This document shows positions 38,159-49,109 of a stretch of DNA of 64,000 nucleotides, in pieces; within the stretch, counting starts at the first letter, position 1; the number at the start of each line of letters is the position of its first letter. The position numbers were made by a program, and so were the translations under genes. Where the stretch lies: contig NC_073693.1 in assembly GCF_029784155.1 (NCBI RefSeq), forward strand, positions 154,814,848-154,878,847. Reading direction: 5' to 3'. The notes beneath the pieces are model-generated. The model worked only from the letters and a program-made list of their open reading frames with translations, was not told where the DNA came from and made no database searches. Origin of the DNA: Uranotaenia lowii. Its lineage: Eukaryota > Arthropoda > Insecta > Diptera > Culicidae.

Positions 38159-38607
38159 TATGGTCGCCATAATTTTTCAGCATGTATCCGGGCCGGACTA
38201 TCCGGCTATTTAATCTAAAAACCTGGTAAAATCCTGGCATTTGATTTCAAAATTGTCAACCAATATCCGGGCAAATTCTGACAAAGCCTAGGTATCGAAA
38301 ATTAAGAAAAAAATACTTAAAAAAATAAACATTTTTTTCATTAAAGTTTATCAACAGTTTTATATCGTATTTTAGACTCTCAAAAAACCTTTCATGATTA
38401 TTTTTATGAAACTTGTTCGAAAAATTTTGCTTTGCGCATAAATAAAAAAAAATTACAACATAGTTGTTTTTTAAGTAAGATTTGAGAATGAGAATTACAA
38501 ATAAACCCGGGCAAAATCCGGGCAGCTGGGCTGGACCGAACTTTTCTCAAATTTTATCTTGAATATCCAAGCAAACCCGGATAAAACCGGGCAATCTGGT
38601 AACCTTA
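38159..38607 (-). mobile_element. hAT-like MITE, copy 4
   Basis: 449 bp, same orientation as copy 3. Ends: TATGGTCGCCATAATTTTTC on the left and CAATCTGGTAACCTTA on the right. The flanks TATAAGAA (38151-38158) and TATTAGAA (38608-38615) form an 8 bp duplication with one mismatch. CCGGGCCGG and CCCGGGCAAAATCCGGGC blocks lie near the two ends. Confidence 0.85.
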
Positions 38608-38615
38608 TATTAGAA

Positions 38616-39230
38616 CAATAAAAAAACAAAACTTTAAAATCATTTTATTATTATTTTAATTCATAAAATGAAATTGATAGAAAAAGATTTTCCAATTTCC
38701 TCATAAGTCGATTTTCTTTATTTCTTGGTATAGAAAATACGAAAATCATCATTTTATCAACATTTTTCGCAAAGAAAATGAAACATTCGTAGATTGAAGT
38801 TGGATCAAAGGATATCGAAATAAGTTTATCTAGAAAATGGGATAGAAAAAAAATTTATATTTCTTCCCTAACTTAGATTGGGTTCAATGAGATCGAATTT
38901 GTGGAGAAGAACTCCCCTCACTGTTTCAAAAGGAACGGTTTTCACTGGATATTAAAGTTTCCTTAATTAGTCGATTTTTGAAAATTGGTAAAATCACCAC
39001 GCCTGGTCGATTGAAGATTCATCTAGAGAACACCACTAAAGTTAGGAGCACAAGTGCGATAAGGTTTAAATGTCTTCTGGAATGTTTTGTTCAGGGACGT
39101 AAAAAGCAAGTTTCGTGAATTGGATTTAATAACCTCGTTTTACCGATAAAAAAATCTTTGTTTTTAGTCCTAGTGTTATGAATAAAATATGAACAACTTT
39201 AAAACCTACGTCTATGACCAACTCAAAACA
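38616..39230. other. AT-rich intronic DNA, nothing recognised
   Basis: No feature seen between the hAT-like copy and the GC-richer flank of the exon. Confidence 0.45.
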
Positions 39231-39575
39231 ACCCATTCAAATGTTTCAAATTCGTGAAAGCTCTCCTTCACCTCCAACTCGTTCGTTTGCGCTCCGGTTT
39301 TGGCAAATTAAATTAAGTGACACGCAATCAGTTTCTGTTTCCGGCTTCCAGAAGAGGAAAAGCGGGGGGCAAAACTTCAAGTCAAGCTAGATTCCCCGAA
39401 ACCAGAGAGCAAGTCCAAATCGGTTTGAAATTTTCCGCGAAAAGGGCCCATTCAAAAATTGAAGCCGCTTCTCGGTTCCGGGTTTGTTCCTTGTTGTGCT
39501 TCTCTTTCGGTGTCTCGAGATTGAACCCAATCAGATTGTTGTTGTAACTAAAGGAGTGTAGTTTGCTGTACTTAC
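39231..39575 (-). other. GC-richer intron flank downstream of the exon
   Basis: The minus-strand intron starts here with GTAAGTAC (39568-39575), a near-consensus 5' splice site. The next 300 bases are less AT-rich than the rest of the intron and show no repeat. A 76-codon plus-strand frame (39317-39547) has no recognisable content. Confidence 0.55.
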
Positions 39576-39655
39576 CGGCATAGTTTGACTACCGTGAAGA
39601 CTTGTTATAGCAGCTTGAGCTTCTTGATGCGAGGTAAATTTCACAAAGGCGCAAC
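39576..39655 (-). CDS. bru3: CELF/Bruno-family RNA-binding protein, RRM2 exon (bru3-like), partial
   Basis: An internal exon of 80 bp, bounded by ...TTCTTTTTCCCAG on the 5' side and GTAAGTAC on the 3' side. Starting with a split glycine codon it encodes [17 protein letters not shown] followed by [10 protein letters not shown], about 27 residues. GCAFVKF is the RNP-1 signature of an RRM, and SLHGSQTMP matches the loop and last strand of RRM2 in the CELF family. From family knowledge, the CELF1/2 and aret types have TMEG where CELF3-6 and fly bru3 have TMPG, so this is the bru3 type. An 80 bp exon at this point is conserved in CELF genes. These proteins bind U/G-rich RNA to control splicing and translation. 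No other exon of the gene was recognised. Confidence 0.9.
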
Positions 39656-39700
39656 CTGGGAAAAAGAAGGAAAAAAAGGGGAAAAAATCGTTAGATTTGA
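39656..39700 (-). promoter_or_regulatory. 3' splice site and polypyrimidine tract of the bru3-like exon
   Basis: On the minus strand the exon is preceded by a long T/C run interrupted by few purines and ending in CCCAG, a strong U2-type acceptor. This, with the conserved reading frame, fixes the exon start at 39655. Confidence 0.8.
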
Positions 39701-40340
39701 AGTGGGTTGTTTGCTTGTGATATAAAACAATCTTGAATGGTGAAACTTTTTTATTTTAATAAAATCTGTTGAATGATCTTTTTAGTGATGGAAGATTTTT
39801 TTCAAATTAAATAATTCAGCAGGTAGCTTTCCCCTTAAGGAATTTTATCCCAGAGTAAAGGGTTTCCTTGAAACATCTTCAAGGTTGGCTGCGTAATTAT
39901 GGTTACGAGCCAACGCAAAAGACGACTCAGCCATTCTTCCGCCATTCCATTCGAGGGGCTAAGGAAGAAGCAATCTCAGCTCATCACAGACAAGAGATGA
40001 AATTGTTTACTGGAAAATAACGCCACTGAATGGGATGGATGATGAGTGTTGCTCACCCGAGCGAAGGGGTTCTGGGGATGGATTCCTTTCCCGTCTTCCG
40101 TAAGTGACAACAGCCTGGGAAAAAATGAGAACGAGAAAAGGGGGAAAGGTTCTATGCGATACTTTTTGCCTCCGACGATGTCGATAAATTAATTACTTGA
40201 GTGAAAAATAATGGCAAACGGCGACGTCGACGACGGCGCTGAGTGAAGACGATGAGGACACGACTAGGACGACGTCGACGGAAGCGCAAGATGCGAAACA
40301 GGATACTGCTTTCAAGAGGGCTCTTTAGCAGGAAAATATG
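39701..40340. other. GC-richer upstream intron flank with GAC-rich tract
   Basis: 39900-40330 is balanced in composition. 40213-40285 is a CpG-rich imperfect GAC/GACGTC repeat (gacgtcgacgacggcg and similar), unusual in this window. No gene is recognised; the minus-strand frame across it (Arg-rich) is an effect of the repeat. Confidence 0.5.
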
Positions 40341-42746
40341 GCGTAGAGTGCTCTTAACTGTAGAAGATAATGAATTGAAAGACAAGTTACGAAGGTTTGT
40401 GTAAATTGAAGTTTTGTACACTGGCTTTGTTTATTTTGTTTGAAGATTGTTGATGAAATTACTTTGGTGCAGAAATTTTAATGAGATTAAAGGATGAATG
40501 AATGAATGAAAGGCATTAATAATAAATCTTTTGATGATTTAAAATTTAGAAAAATTTAGGGGAGGGGGGTTACCGGGGTGATCCTCCCCCCTCAAGCGGC
40601 AAAAACTGTTACAAAATATCCACAAATGCTCGAGTTTCATTAAAAACTTAGAACTTTCCCTAGTAGATGTACTTTTTAATTTAAAAAAAAATTCCACTCC
40701 GTGGTAGTGTTTATTCGACAAAAAAGTTCATTTATCAGTTAGAATCAAGACTGAAAAATGTCGGTGCACCAAACTAAAGCAGCTGTTACAGTGTTGATTT
40801 TGAATTTGCTAAACATTTATTTACTCAACATAAATTTACATGAGCAATTGGTAATAAATTTAGTATTTGTTGCGAATTGTGAATTCTTCATTTTGTTATG
40901 AATTTAAATGGAATGAAAATTTTTTAAAAAATGAAATAGAGGGTTAATATGGTTATAACAACATTGAGATATTTGATATTTGTTTTCTGCTGACGTCATA
41001 CAGTTATAGCCTTCACCATGCAGTTTCTTTCTTATTCGCTCAGATGGAAGACAACAAAAAAACTCCTTAAACTATATAAGAACGGCATAATTTGATTTGC
41101 AATTTTCTTTATTTTCATAAATTTCTACCATATTCAATGAATTAACAGACCTTGGTCGTTCTTAGAAGTGAAATAAGATCTTTGGCCTTCAAGTGTTAAT
41201 TTGCCTTTATAGTAAGAAATTAAAAGTGTAATCGAATTCTCCATTAGAGTGATCAATTTTCCACTTAAGAAACGTTTGTCTTCTATTAGCAGTCTTACTC
41301 TAATCATTCTTTTTAACATAGTTAGCAATATTTCACAAAACAAATTAAATCGTTATACACAACATCGTGTTGCCGCATAAAATCCATTTTTAATGAAGAT
41401 TCGGGCAATGGAAGGATCCATATTATGATTTTTTTGTATTTCAAAATATCATCAAAATGGAAGGAAAATCATAAAATCAGAATCAGGATCCAATAAAACT
41501 TTACTTTTAAGATGAAAAGCTAATACGTATTGGAAATTAAAATATGAGTTGGAATTTCAAATTTTATATTTTTTTCTCTTGTTTGCAGTTGGTTTATTGA
41601 TAAGTTTTTAAACTTAACAATGTCATAGCAGATGTCTTAAGCTAAACTCATTCCGAAATCTTATTGTAGGAAATATAGGACACTTATTCAGTACAATTTT
41701 CTCTTGCGTTTACAATGAGTTCATGACTGGATTGAAAATAATTGAGGTTTGAATTACAGTTAAGATGCTCTTGCACAAATTTATTTCACCCTCAATTTCC
41801 CAATAATCAAATATGAATTATGAAACTTCAAAATAACCAAGAAGTATTATGCAAATTAAAATTTGTTTTTTCTGTTTGAAAACTATCACATCAACCATTC
41901 ATATTATGGATGACCGTTAAAATATTGCAAATACTGTCAAACAGAAAACAAACAGAAATCCAATATGAAATATTATGAGTTTATATTTTAATATTACTGG
42001 TCTAAATTTTTAAAACATATTGAAGATTTCTTAATTAAAGTTAAAAAGTTACAAAACAAAAGATTTCAGAAATAATAAATCAAAAAAAGAGCTAAGGTGT
42101 TATTAATTTTTGCGTTCCGATTGAGTTTAAAGAGTCAAAAAGGAATAAAAAGTGTTTATAAAAGCTGATACAACATGACGGAGTTAGTATTTTGCGATAG
42201 AGATTAAAATTCATCTCCACAACTCAAAATCTGAATTCACAATTTTAACAAAAGGAAACAAAATCACATTTTCAAGGGGCAAAGAATTTTAAAACTGATT
42301 TAGACTTGTTTAGGGGAACTGAATGCAAATTTTTATTTTTTTATCAGCTCTCATCCAGTATAACTTTTGTAAATTCAAGGTAAAAATTCATTGAAAAAAT
42401 GTGAATAAAATATCAAAAAGGTTTAAAAAAAAAAGGTTTTAACTTAATGATCAATTTTACTAAAGACTGTGAGTAATTTACCGTGACTTTTGGGTGACAA
42501 AATTACAGAAGTAAGTGTGTTTCCTGGTTTTGTAAAATACGGGAATTTTGAAAAAATTTAAAACCAAAATAAATTTTGGATATTTTTTTATGCATAAGTG
42601 AAAATGCTTTTTAGCCTTCAACAAAGTTTTGAAATAAATCAAAATTTACAGTATCACATGCTTAACTAAACAAACCATTTGTGATCTAAGCAATAGTTAT
42701 AATGTTATGTACGATACTTTCAGAAAAAAGAACATTTAATTTATTT
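40341..42746. other. AT-rich intronic DNA
   Basis: A short (ATGA)n run at 40493-40508 and a C-rich/G-rich patch at 40560-40600. 40620-40760 and 41215-41320 are diverged copies of sequence at 34200-34390. A TGACGTCA palindrome lies at 40992-40999. No gene seen. Confidence 0.4.
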
Positions 42747-43716
42747 TTTCAAATTGTTGTACCTTCGAAACAAAATTATCTAAACAAAATCTGTATCGTT
42801 TTTACCGAGAATTTGCTACTTTTTGGCATTCTTCCCATAAATTTTAATCGTTAAATGAATATAAGATAAAGAAAAGATTAAAAAAAAACTTTATTAGTTC
42901 ATCATTGATCGATTCAACTCTAAACTGAGAAATTTTTCAATTACTAAACTAAACCTAATTTTTTTTTTGAGAATTGAAACTATTCTGTTATCATAAGACT
43001 ATTTTTCAGCTACAAAGCAATCTCTCAAGATAAACATTAGGGAGATCTTTTATTGATTTGATTTGACTAACACTACTGGATTTTAAGATCTACACCAATT
43101 ATATCGTCGAAACTGCTTTCAGCTTATCTACACAATAATCATGATATTTTCAGTAAAAATCCAATCCGGGAAATTTCATGTTTTTTCTTATAATTCAAAA
43201 TTTTTTCAAAATTTTGGAATTATAGGTGCCTACTTGAAGAAAGAAAAAATCGATTTTCACCTTCTTTATTATTCATTTGTTGCAAATTTGTTACTATTTA
43301 ATTCGTTCCAGTACAATTAAAATAGAAAATTTTGTATGATGGCTTGAAATTCAACGACAAACCAATTTTAATTAAGTTCCAGAAGCTTCATACTTCAGAA
43401 ACTGATTTCGGTAGTCTTGTTTTTATATTAATTTATAATTAGAGTGATGATTTTTCATTTTAAGAATTTCAACAATCAAAACCATAATTTTGAATGAGAA
43501 TTGTGTTTCAAAATTGAAAATAATGATACGAAATTTTCAAATCACGATTCAGTAAATTAAGAATTCAATCACCGTTAATCAGTTTGAAATTCATAGCAAT
43601 AATCAACTCAGCTCAGGGAAAAAATGTAGGTAACTTGAAGAATTTTATTCTACATTTTCACCTCTCAAAAACGTGTGACAAATCATATTTATTATGACAA
43701 TTTTTTTACTGCCAAT
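42747..43716 (+). repeat. Tandem duplication, full copy (970 bp)
   Basis: The sequence beginning ttttcaaattgttgtacc is repeated immediately to the right with an offset of about 970 bp. Both its first about 165 bp and its last about 190 bp reappear almost unchanged in the second copy. The sequence is AT-rich and non-coding. Confidence 0.9.
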
Positions 43717-44071
43717 TTTCAAATCGTTGTACCTTCGAAACAAAATTATCTAAACAAAATCTGTATCGTTTTTACCGGGAATTTGCTACTTTTTGGCATT
43801 CTTCCCATAAATTTTAATCGTTAAATGAATATAAGATAAAGAAAAGATTAAAAAAAAACTTTATTAGTTCATCATTGATACGAAATTTTCAAATCACGAT
43901 TCAGTAAATTAAGAATTCAATCACTGTTAATCAGTTTGAAATTCATAGCAATAATCAACTCAGCTCAGGGAAAAAATGTAGGTAACCTGAAGAATTTTAT
44001 TCTACATTTTCACCTCTCAAAAACGTGTGACAAATCATATTTATTATGACAATTTTTTTACTGCCAATTTT
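43717..44071 (+). repeat. Tandem duplication, internally deleted copy (about 355 bp)
   Basis: Nearly identical to the two ends of the copy at 42747-43716, with about 617 bp missing from the middle (equivalent to 42911-43527). The join is at a shared TGAT, typical of slippage or end-joining repair. Few substitutions separate the copies (for example accgag/accggg, acttgaag/acctgaag), so the duplication is recent. Confidence 0.9.
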
Positions 44072-44574
44072 TAACTAAAAGATATACAAACTACAAAAAA
44101 TTTTTTTTAGCAACATTTGTTTGCGGTGGTTATTGCAGATTCACTGGTTGTTTTGCAAATACTTAGAAAATTTGTTGAAAGTATATACGCCCCTAATCTA
44201 TTTCTGAACTCAAATGCTGAATTACATTATTGGCTTTAAGTCTATTTTAATAAAGAAATTACGTTAAACAGTTTAAATCTATGATGAACAAATCTTTAAA
44301 AAACAAAACAAAAAGATCGAGGAAATCAGAAGGAAATATTTTATTTGTGTTTTTGAATAAATTTCAAAAAATCTTTTCAAAATAATAAATCTTAACTTAA
44401 ATATGTCGTTTTTTTGTATGGTCATTTATATTTGTATGTTACCGTATTTTGAGATTTGTTTAGAATTCTAGCGTTATGTAGATAGATTGCTGTTTAATTT
44501 GTTTTGAATAACCTAGGATAAATCTATGCGTCTTCCTATTGGCTGGTTTATAACTCAAAGTTCATCAATTTTCA
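44072..44574. other. AT-rich intronic DNA, nothing recognised
   Basis: No feature seen. Confidence 0.45.
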
Positions 44575-44835
44575 TACGAATTCAGGATTACAATTGCGGA
44601 TACAGATTCAGACATCAAAATTCAAATCGTAACTCAAACTTCTGAATTCTCAATTCCGACTTAAAAATTCCATCATCAGATTCCCTACTTCAGTAATCCA
44701 ACGTTAGAGATCCCACTACAAATTCTGACTTCCAAATCTTGACTTCAGTATTACAACTTTAGAATTCCGACTTCAAAATTTCAATTCAGAATTTTGACAT
44801 CAGGATTTGAACTACTGAGTTCAGCATTAAGATAT
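44575..44835 (+). repeat. Degenerate tandem repeat (AATTCCGACTTCA type)
   Basis: About 260 bp of imperfect repeats of a phrase of roughly 12-14 bases: 'aattctcaattccgactt', 'aaattctgacttccaaat', 'agaattccgacttcaaaat', 'cagaattttgacatcagg'. A decayed minisatellite similar in style to the tract at 13065. Confidence 0.65.
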
Positions 44836-45044
44836 AACAGCCAAGTTTTGAATGATTTTCAAGTAGATTGGTAGTATCCATTTTTTTTAACAAAGGCGCA
44901 CAGTTTTTTAGCCTTGAAAAAATGGTAGATATATTTTTAAATAATCACAAAAAATACGCTCTCTTTCATCTGTAGGCTATAGATTCAGTCAAATTTGTTG
45001 TTGTTCTACATTTTAAAACTAGTGTCTGGAACTAAACATTCCAA

Positions 45045-46160
45045 AACATGGTGGAATTCCAAATCTGGTGGGATTTTCCAAACTACGTTTCCAACCCGAA
45101 GCCAAAATAAATCACCGTTTTACCCATGTCATGGGAAAGTATTTCACATATTCCGGGGAGCTACAACTGGTTTCGGAGCCATCATCAAAACACCAAACAG
45201 GAAAAAAACAGAAAATAACAACCTCCCACACATGTTCTGCGTTTCACCAAACATGGAAAATTGAAATCCATCTGCCTTCATAGAACGTGAGCAGGAGAAA
45301 AAAAGGGCGAGGAACCCCGAATAAAAACTCGCAGGTTTTCCCGCCGCGCTGCCCCGAAGCAAAAGTAAAATCATTTCAATTGGTCGCCATGACGATCGAT
45401 CGGTCAAAAGCTTGGAAAATTTATAGCGGCACTGAATTGAAGCTGAACGAGTCCTCGAATGGAAAGGGGGGATGATGGTGATGATGCCGTACATCGAAAC
45501 GCGGCACCATCAATCCTCATCTGGCTGCGATGGTCGGTCGAGAACTAACTGCTAACATTTTATCGATCGGGTCGGGAGGAATCCTTTGAAATGCGGCACT
45601 CTCCATGGGAGCTGAGCTGTGAATTCGAAGAATAAAAGTGATTTTTTTTCTATAAATTTTCAATTTTCCTGTACCGAGGACCGACTGAGGATGGTTGCCA
45701 TGGCTGGAAAGCTGGGACTTTTTGGTCGGGAACTCGAATAATGCTCGCTTTGTCGTAAGGCTTCTCCCGGTCGATGCGAGATGGTTGTTGTTTGGTGCGG
45801 AGATTTATGTGTCGAAAAGGTCACTTCAAACGATCGAAACGCTAACGCCAATCAAATTTATTCATGGCGGCACAAATATGAATCGATTCCTTGGAAACAG
45901 ATGATGTCTTAGTGTTTTTGATTTTCAGCCGTTTTGTACAAAATTTTACGATGTGGTCCAGTAAGCTTCAAAGAAGGAAAGGTACCTTACCGCACGAGAT
46001 TTTATAGTCTTAGCCTTTGACTAAATGAGGTTACCCTAGCAGCAATTCAAACTAATTAGTTTCTTGTAATATAGACACAGATGTCGATCCGACTAAAATG
46101 TAAACAAACTGATTTTAATTATCATCGAATTTCGATCGAGCTCAATGATACGTTCATGTC
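45045..46160. other. GC-richer unique island, no gene recognised
   Basis: Balanced composition and no recognised repeat. Overlapping open frames (up to 116 codons, minus strand 45144-45494) show no familiar motif. Confidence 0.4.
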
Positions 46161-46164
46161 AATT

Positions 46165-46610
46165 GAGATCGGCTCTCCGGTGGAAGACTTTTTTTGACTT
46201 GGGAAGCGCTAATTTTTCTGAATATTCTGCTCTTCGATGCGAAAGACGAATTGAATTAAGAAGCGCAGATGTTAAAGGCTGTTGTTTGTTTTGTTTGATT
46301 GTAAGTTTTGAATCAGCCTTCCCGTGGAAGAGACGGATTTGCTAAGGAAGGGATGGTTTTTAAAGCTGCTGCTGCTTATTTTCTTTATTTTTGAATCGGC
46401 CATCCAGAGAAAAAAAATTAAATTTTTAAGTCTTCTGCTAATTATATACTTTTAAATTCACCCTCGGTGGAAAAGACTTTTTTTGACTAAGAAAGCGCAA
46501 ATTTTCAAGACTTCTGCTGGAGATACTTGAATCGGCTCTCCGTAAAAATGGCGGATTGAATTAAAAAGCGCAGATGTTTAAGGCTTTTGCTGCTGATTGT
46601 TTGTTTTTAA
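46165..46610 (+). repeat. CCGGTGGAAAAGACGG satellite, array 1
   Basis: About six monomers in the same higher-order pattern as the main array: ctctccggtgg, ccttcccgtgg, a shortened ccatcca unit, ccctcggtgg, then ctctccg again. Each full monomer has an 'aagacgg/aagactt' core, 'aagcgcag', 'tttaagg/caagac', 'ctgctgctaatt' and an AT-rich spacer. Confidence 0.85.
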
Positions 46611-46949
46611 TTTTAGAAATTTTAGACATTTTAGAAATATTTATCATTAAAAACCCACTAGATAAGTTTCAAAGCAGAACAACAACCAAGTGAGTAAGTC
46701 TATTCTTTAAAAATTAAATCAAGATGCCTTTTGCATAAGCTTTGTTCGTCTAAATGCATTTCTCAGACCTAATACCTCTCGGAAGAGGTCAGCTAAAGTT
46801 AACAAATCCAAGAATAAAAAAAGTGAATCAAATTGAATAGAAACTGAATTAAGCTGGAAGCAAGGAAGACCCGGAAAAACTCCCAGAACAAGGTAAAGAC
46901 AAGCAGAACAGACCCGAAAAAAAATCAAAAGATGCTGTATCCCGAAAGG
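46611..46949. other. AT-rich spacer, nothing recognised
   Basis: No feature seen between the first satellite array and the GC-richer island. Confidence 0.45.
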
Positions 46950-47900
46950 CAATTTCTCTCCATGTAGCCAACATCTGACCGAATCACCGGATGTAATGTT
47001 GGCTGCAAAGGGAAAATCTCATTTGGTATCACGTTCCCTGTTCGTGTCGGGGTTGGTTTTCGCAGTTTTGTTTTCCACACGCTGTCTCTCCCATCTTCTG
47101 GCTTTCATTGAGGAGGTTCGGTTTGTCTATGCACGTGTCCTTCTGGTTGGCCGCTTGCATGTTGCTGAATACAGACAGAGCGCCAGATGAAGAAAACGTG
47201 TGGCCGCTCGCTGTGAATAAGAAGTTAATATAAAAGCCGGGAAACGTAAAATCACGACATCGTCCTCCACCAACGTAACCAAACCCAAAAGCAGCTTCCT
47301 TTCCACGGAAACTCCGCACCAAAGCAGGACAACCGCACCCGGCAGAAGGAAGAGGCTGTAAAGTTGGCAGGCGTGTTGCGGAAGCACTCCCGGATGTGAG
47401 CTGTGAAAAAGGTTCCTCTCGTGAGCAAACTCGGAAAGTGCACGAGAAAGCCAGCCAGCAGCAGAGCACAGAGACGGAACGGAAGATAAAACACTGTAAT
47501 TTGGGTTGTATTCATTTCCCTCCAGCCCGGGACTTGAAAGAACGGAGAAGAGGCAGCGAAAAAAAAGCATCCCACCACACACAACAGCGGCATCAGCAAC
47601 GGCAAACACTCTTCCAATGATGGCGAAAATCCAAACAAAACCAAACACCCACCCACACTTTCATTCATTTACTGAAAGACGAGGACGCAAAACTCCCGAC
47701 AAGGTTAAATGGAAAACAATTTCATTAAATTTGCTTGTGTGCTTCGTTCGGAGGCCGGTTTTTTTTCTTCATAAGTAGACGTAAGTAGGTGAGTAAGTAG
47801 TAAGGTGTGTTCAGGAAGGCGAGGGAGCGTGAAAGCATTTTGGTTCAAGTTCCCTCCAGGATCTTTTGAACCTTCAGCTCGAGTGAATGGGTGGCATGAA
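46950..47900. other. GC-richer unique island, no gene recognised
   Basis: Contains the longest minus-strand frame of this part (47127-47648, 173 codons) with two overlapping frames of 138-146 codons. Hydrophobic and Cys/Leu-rich translation, overlapping frames and no known motif argue for chance frames in GC-richer DNA. Confidence 0.4.
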
Positions 47901-48699
47901 TAAAAACTCTTATAAAGGTTTACATATTATAATTCTGGGACGACCTTTGAGTGACGAATGATTCTGAAAAAGAAAATTAATTTTAAATATTTTTGCTCAT
48001 CAGCTTAGTATGAATTCATTTCAAATTACATCAAAGTATTTGAAGATGGACTTTAACAGATTGCTATGTGTGAAGAATCCAAATGAAAAATTTAGATTTG
48101 TGTAGTGGATCAGGATTAATTCTTCTTCAAAAAGGCGAAATCTTCGCGAATGCTTTTGTTTGGCACACATTAAGGTATGTTCAATCAAAAATGGTGCTAC
48201 TAGAATGGTCAAATTTAATTTCACAGAAAAGGATAAATTTGTAGTTTTTACACTTCTGGATCAATAAAAAAAAATATTGAAAGCTTTGTTTATAGCAAAA
48301 ACGAATGCGCTTCAGAGAACGTATATCGCCTTTATGTATGCAACACATATTGAATATATGCGAAAATAATCTGGGCTATCTTAAAATAAACCAAAACAGG
48401 CTGTAGTGATGAGATAAAGCATATACAAATTCCAAAATGTAAGTTATGACAGTGACAACACTGGACAAGAAGCTACAGAGTGTATTGTTTGTTTGTTTTG
48501 TTAATTTTTATAGAGACTTTAAATTCAGAATTCATTCGCCTCTTAAGCTACAGAGTGTAATCAAAATCACAAGTCAGTCATTGATCTTATCTTGTGACAG
48601 ACGAGTTTAGGAGCAATTTAAGTTGAGATAAAAATTTATCGTCAATTCACGACAATAATGGTGCAGTTGGTAAGATGAGCACAGATTTGCCAGGATTGT
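47901..48699. other. AT-rich intronic DNA, nothing recognised
   Basis: 'aagctacagagtgta' occurs twice (48471 and 48546). No gene or bounded element. Confidence 0.4.
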
Positions 48700-49105
48700 T
48701 TTTAAATGGCTCCGGCTTCGGTAAATAAGATGGAGAGGCTGGAAAAGTGCAGATTGTTAAGGCTATTCTTGTTCCTCCGGTGAATAAGACGGATAGACTG
48801 TTAAGAATCGCCTTCCGGTGGAATAGACTTTTTTTGCATTGAAACCGCAGATGAGTGGTGAAAAAAACGGCTTGGCTAAGGAAGCGATAATTTTTAAAAC
48901 TGTTGTTGCTTATTTTTAATTTTTAAATCGGCCATCCGGTGAGAAAACAGATTTTTGAGGCTGCTGCTGCTAATTATATATTATTAAATAAGCCCTCCGG
49001 TGGAAAAGACTTTTTTTGACTAAGGAAGCGCACATTATTAAGACTTCTGCAGCTAATTGTATATACATACTTTTATCGGCTCTCCGGTGCTTAAGACGGA
49101 TTAAA
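48700..49105 (+). repeat. CCGGTGGAAAAGACGG satellite, main array, left part
   Basis: About five monomers, the first two degraded as expected at an array edge. The last is an A-type monomer (ctctccggtgcttaagacgg) cut at its TTAA by the 3 kb piggyBac-like insertion. It resumes at 52115. Confidence 0.85.
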
Positions 49106-49109
49106 TTAA

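Larger units (their letters stand above)
1..39575 (-). other. Downstream intron(s) of the CELF/Bruno-like gene (inferred)
   Basis: Inference: the only host exon seen (39576-39655, minus strand) ends at a strong GTAAGT donor, so everything to its left lies downstream in the transcript until the next exon. I looked for the rest of RRM2 (a continuation resembling GASSSLVVK) and the linker exons and recognised none. The whole stretch is therefore probably one intron of more than 39 kb, filled with transposons. A small or diverged exon could have been missed. Confidence 0.55.

Noticed and set aside
47127..47648. Minus-strand open frame of 173 codons
   Set aside because: Hydrophobic, Cys/Leu-rich translation with two competing overlapping frames; no start context, signal peptide pattern or homologue recognised.
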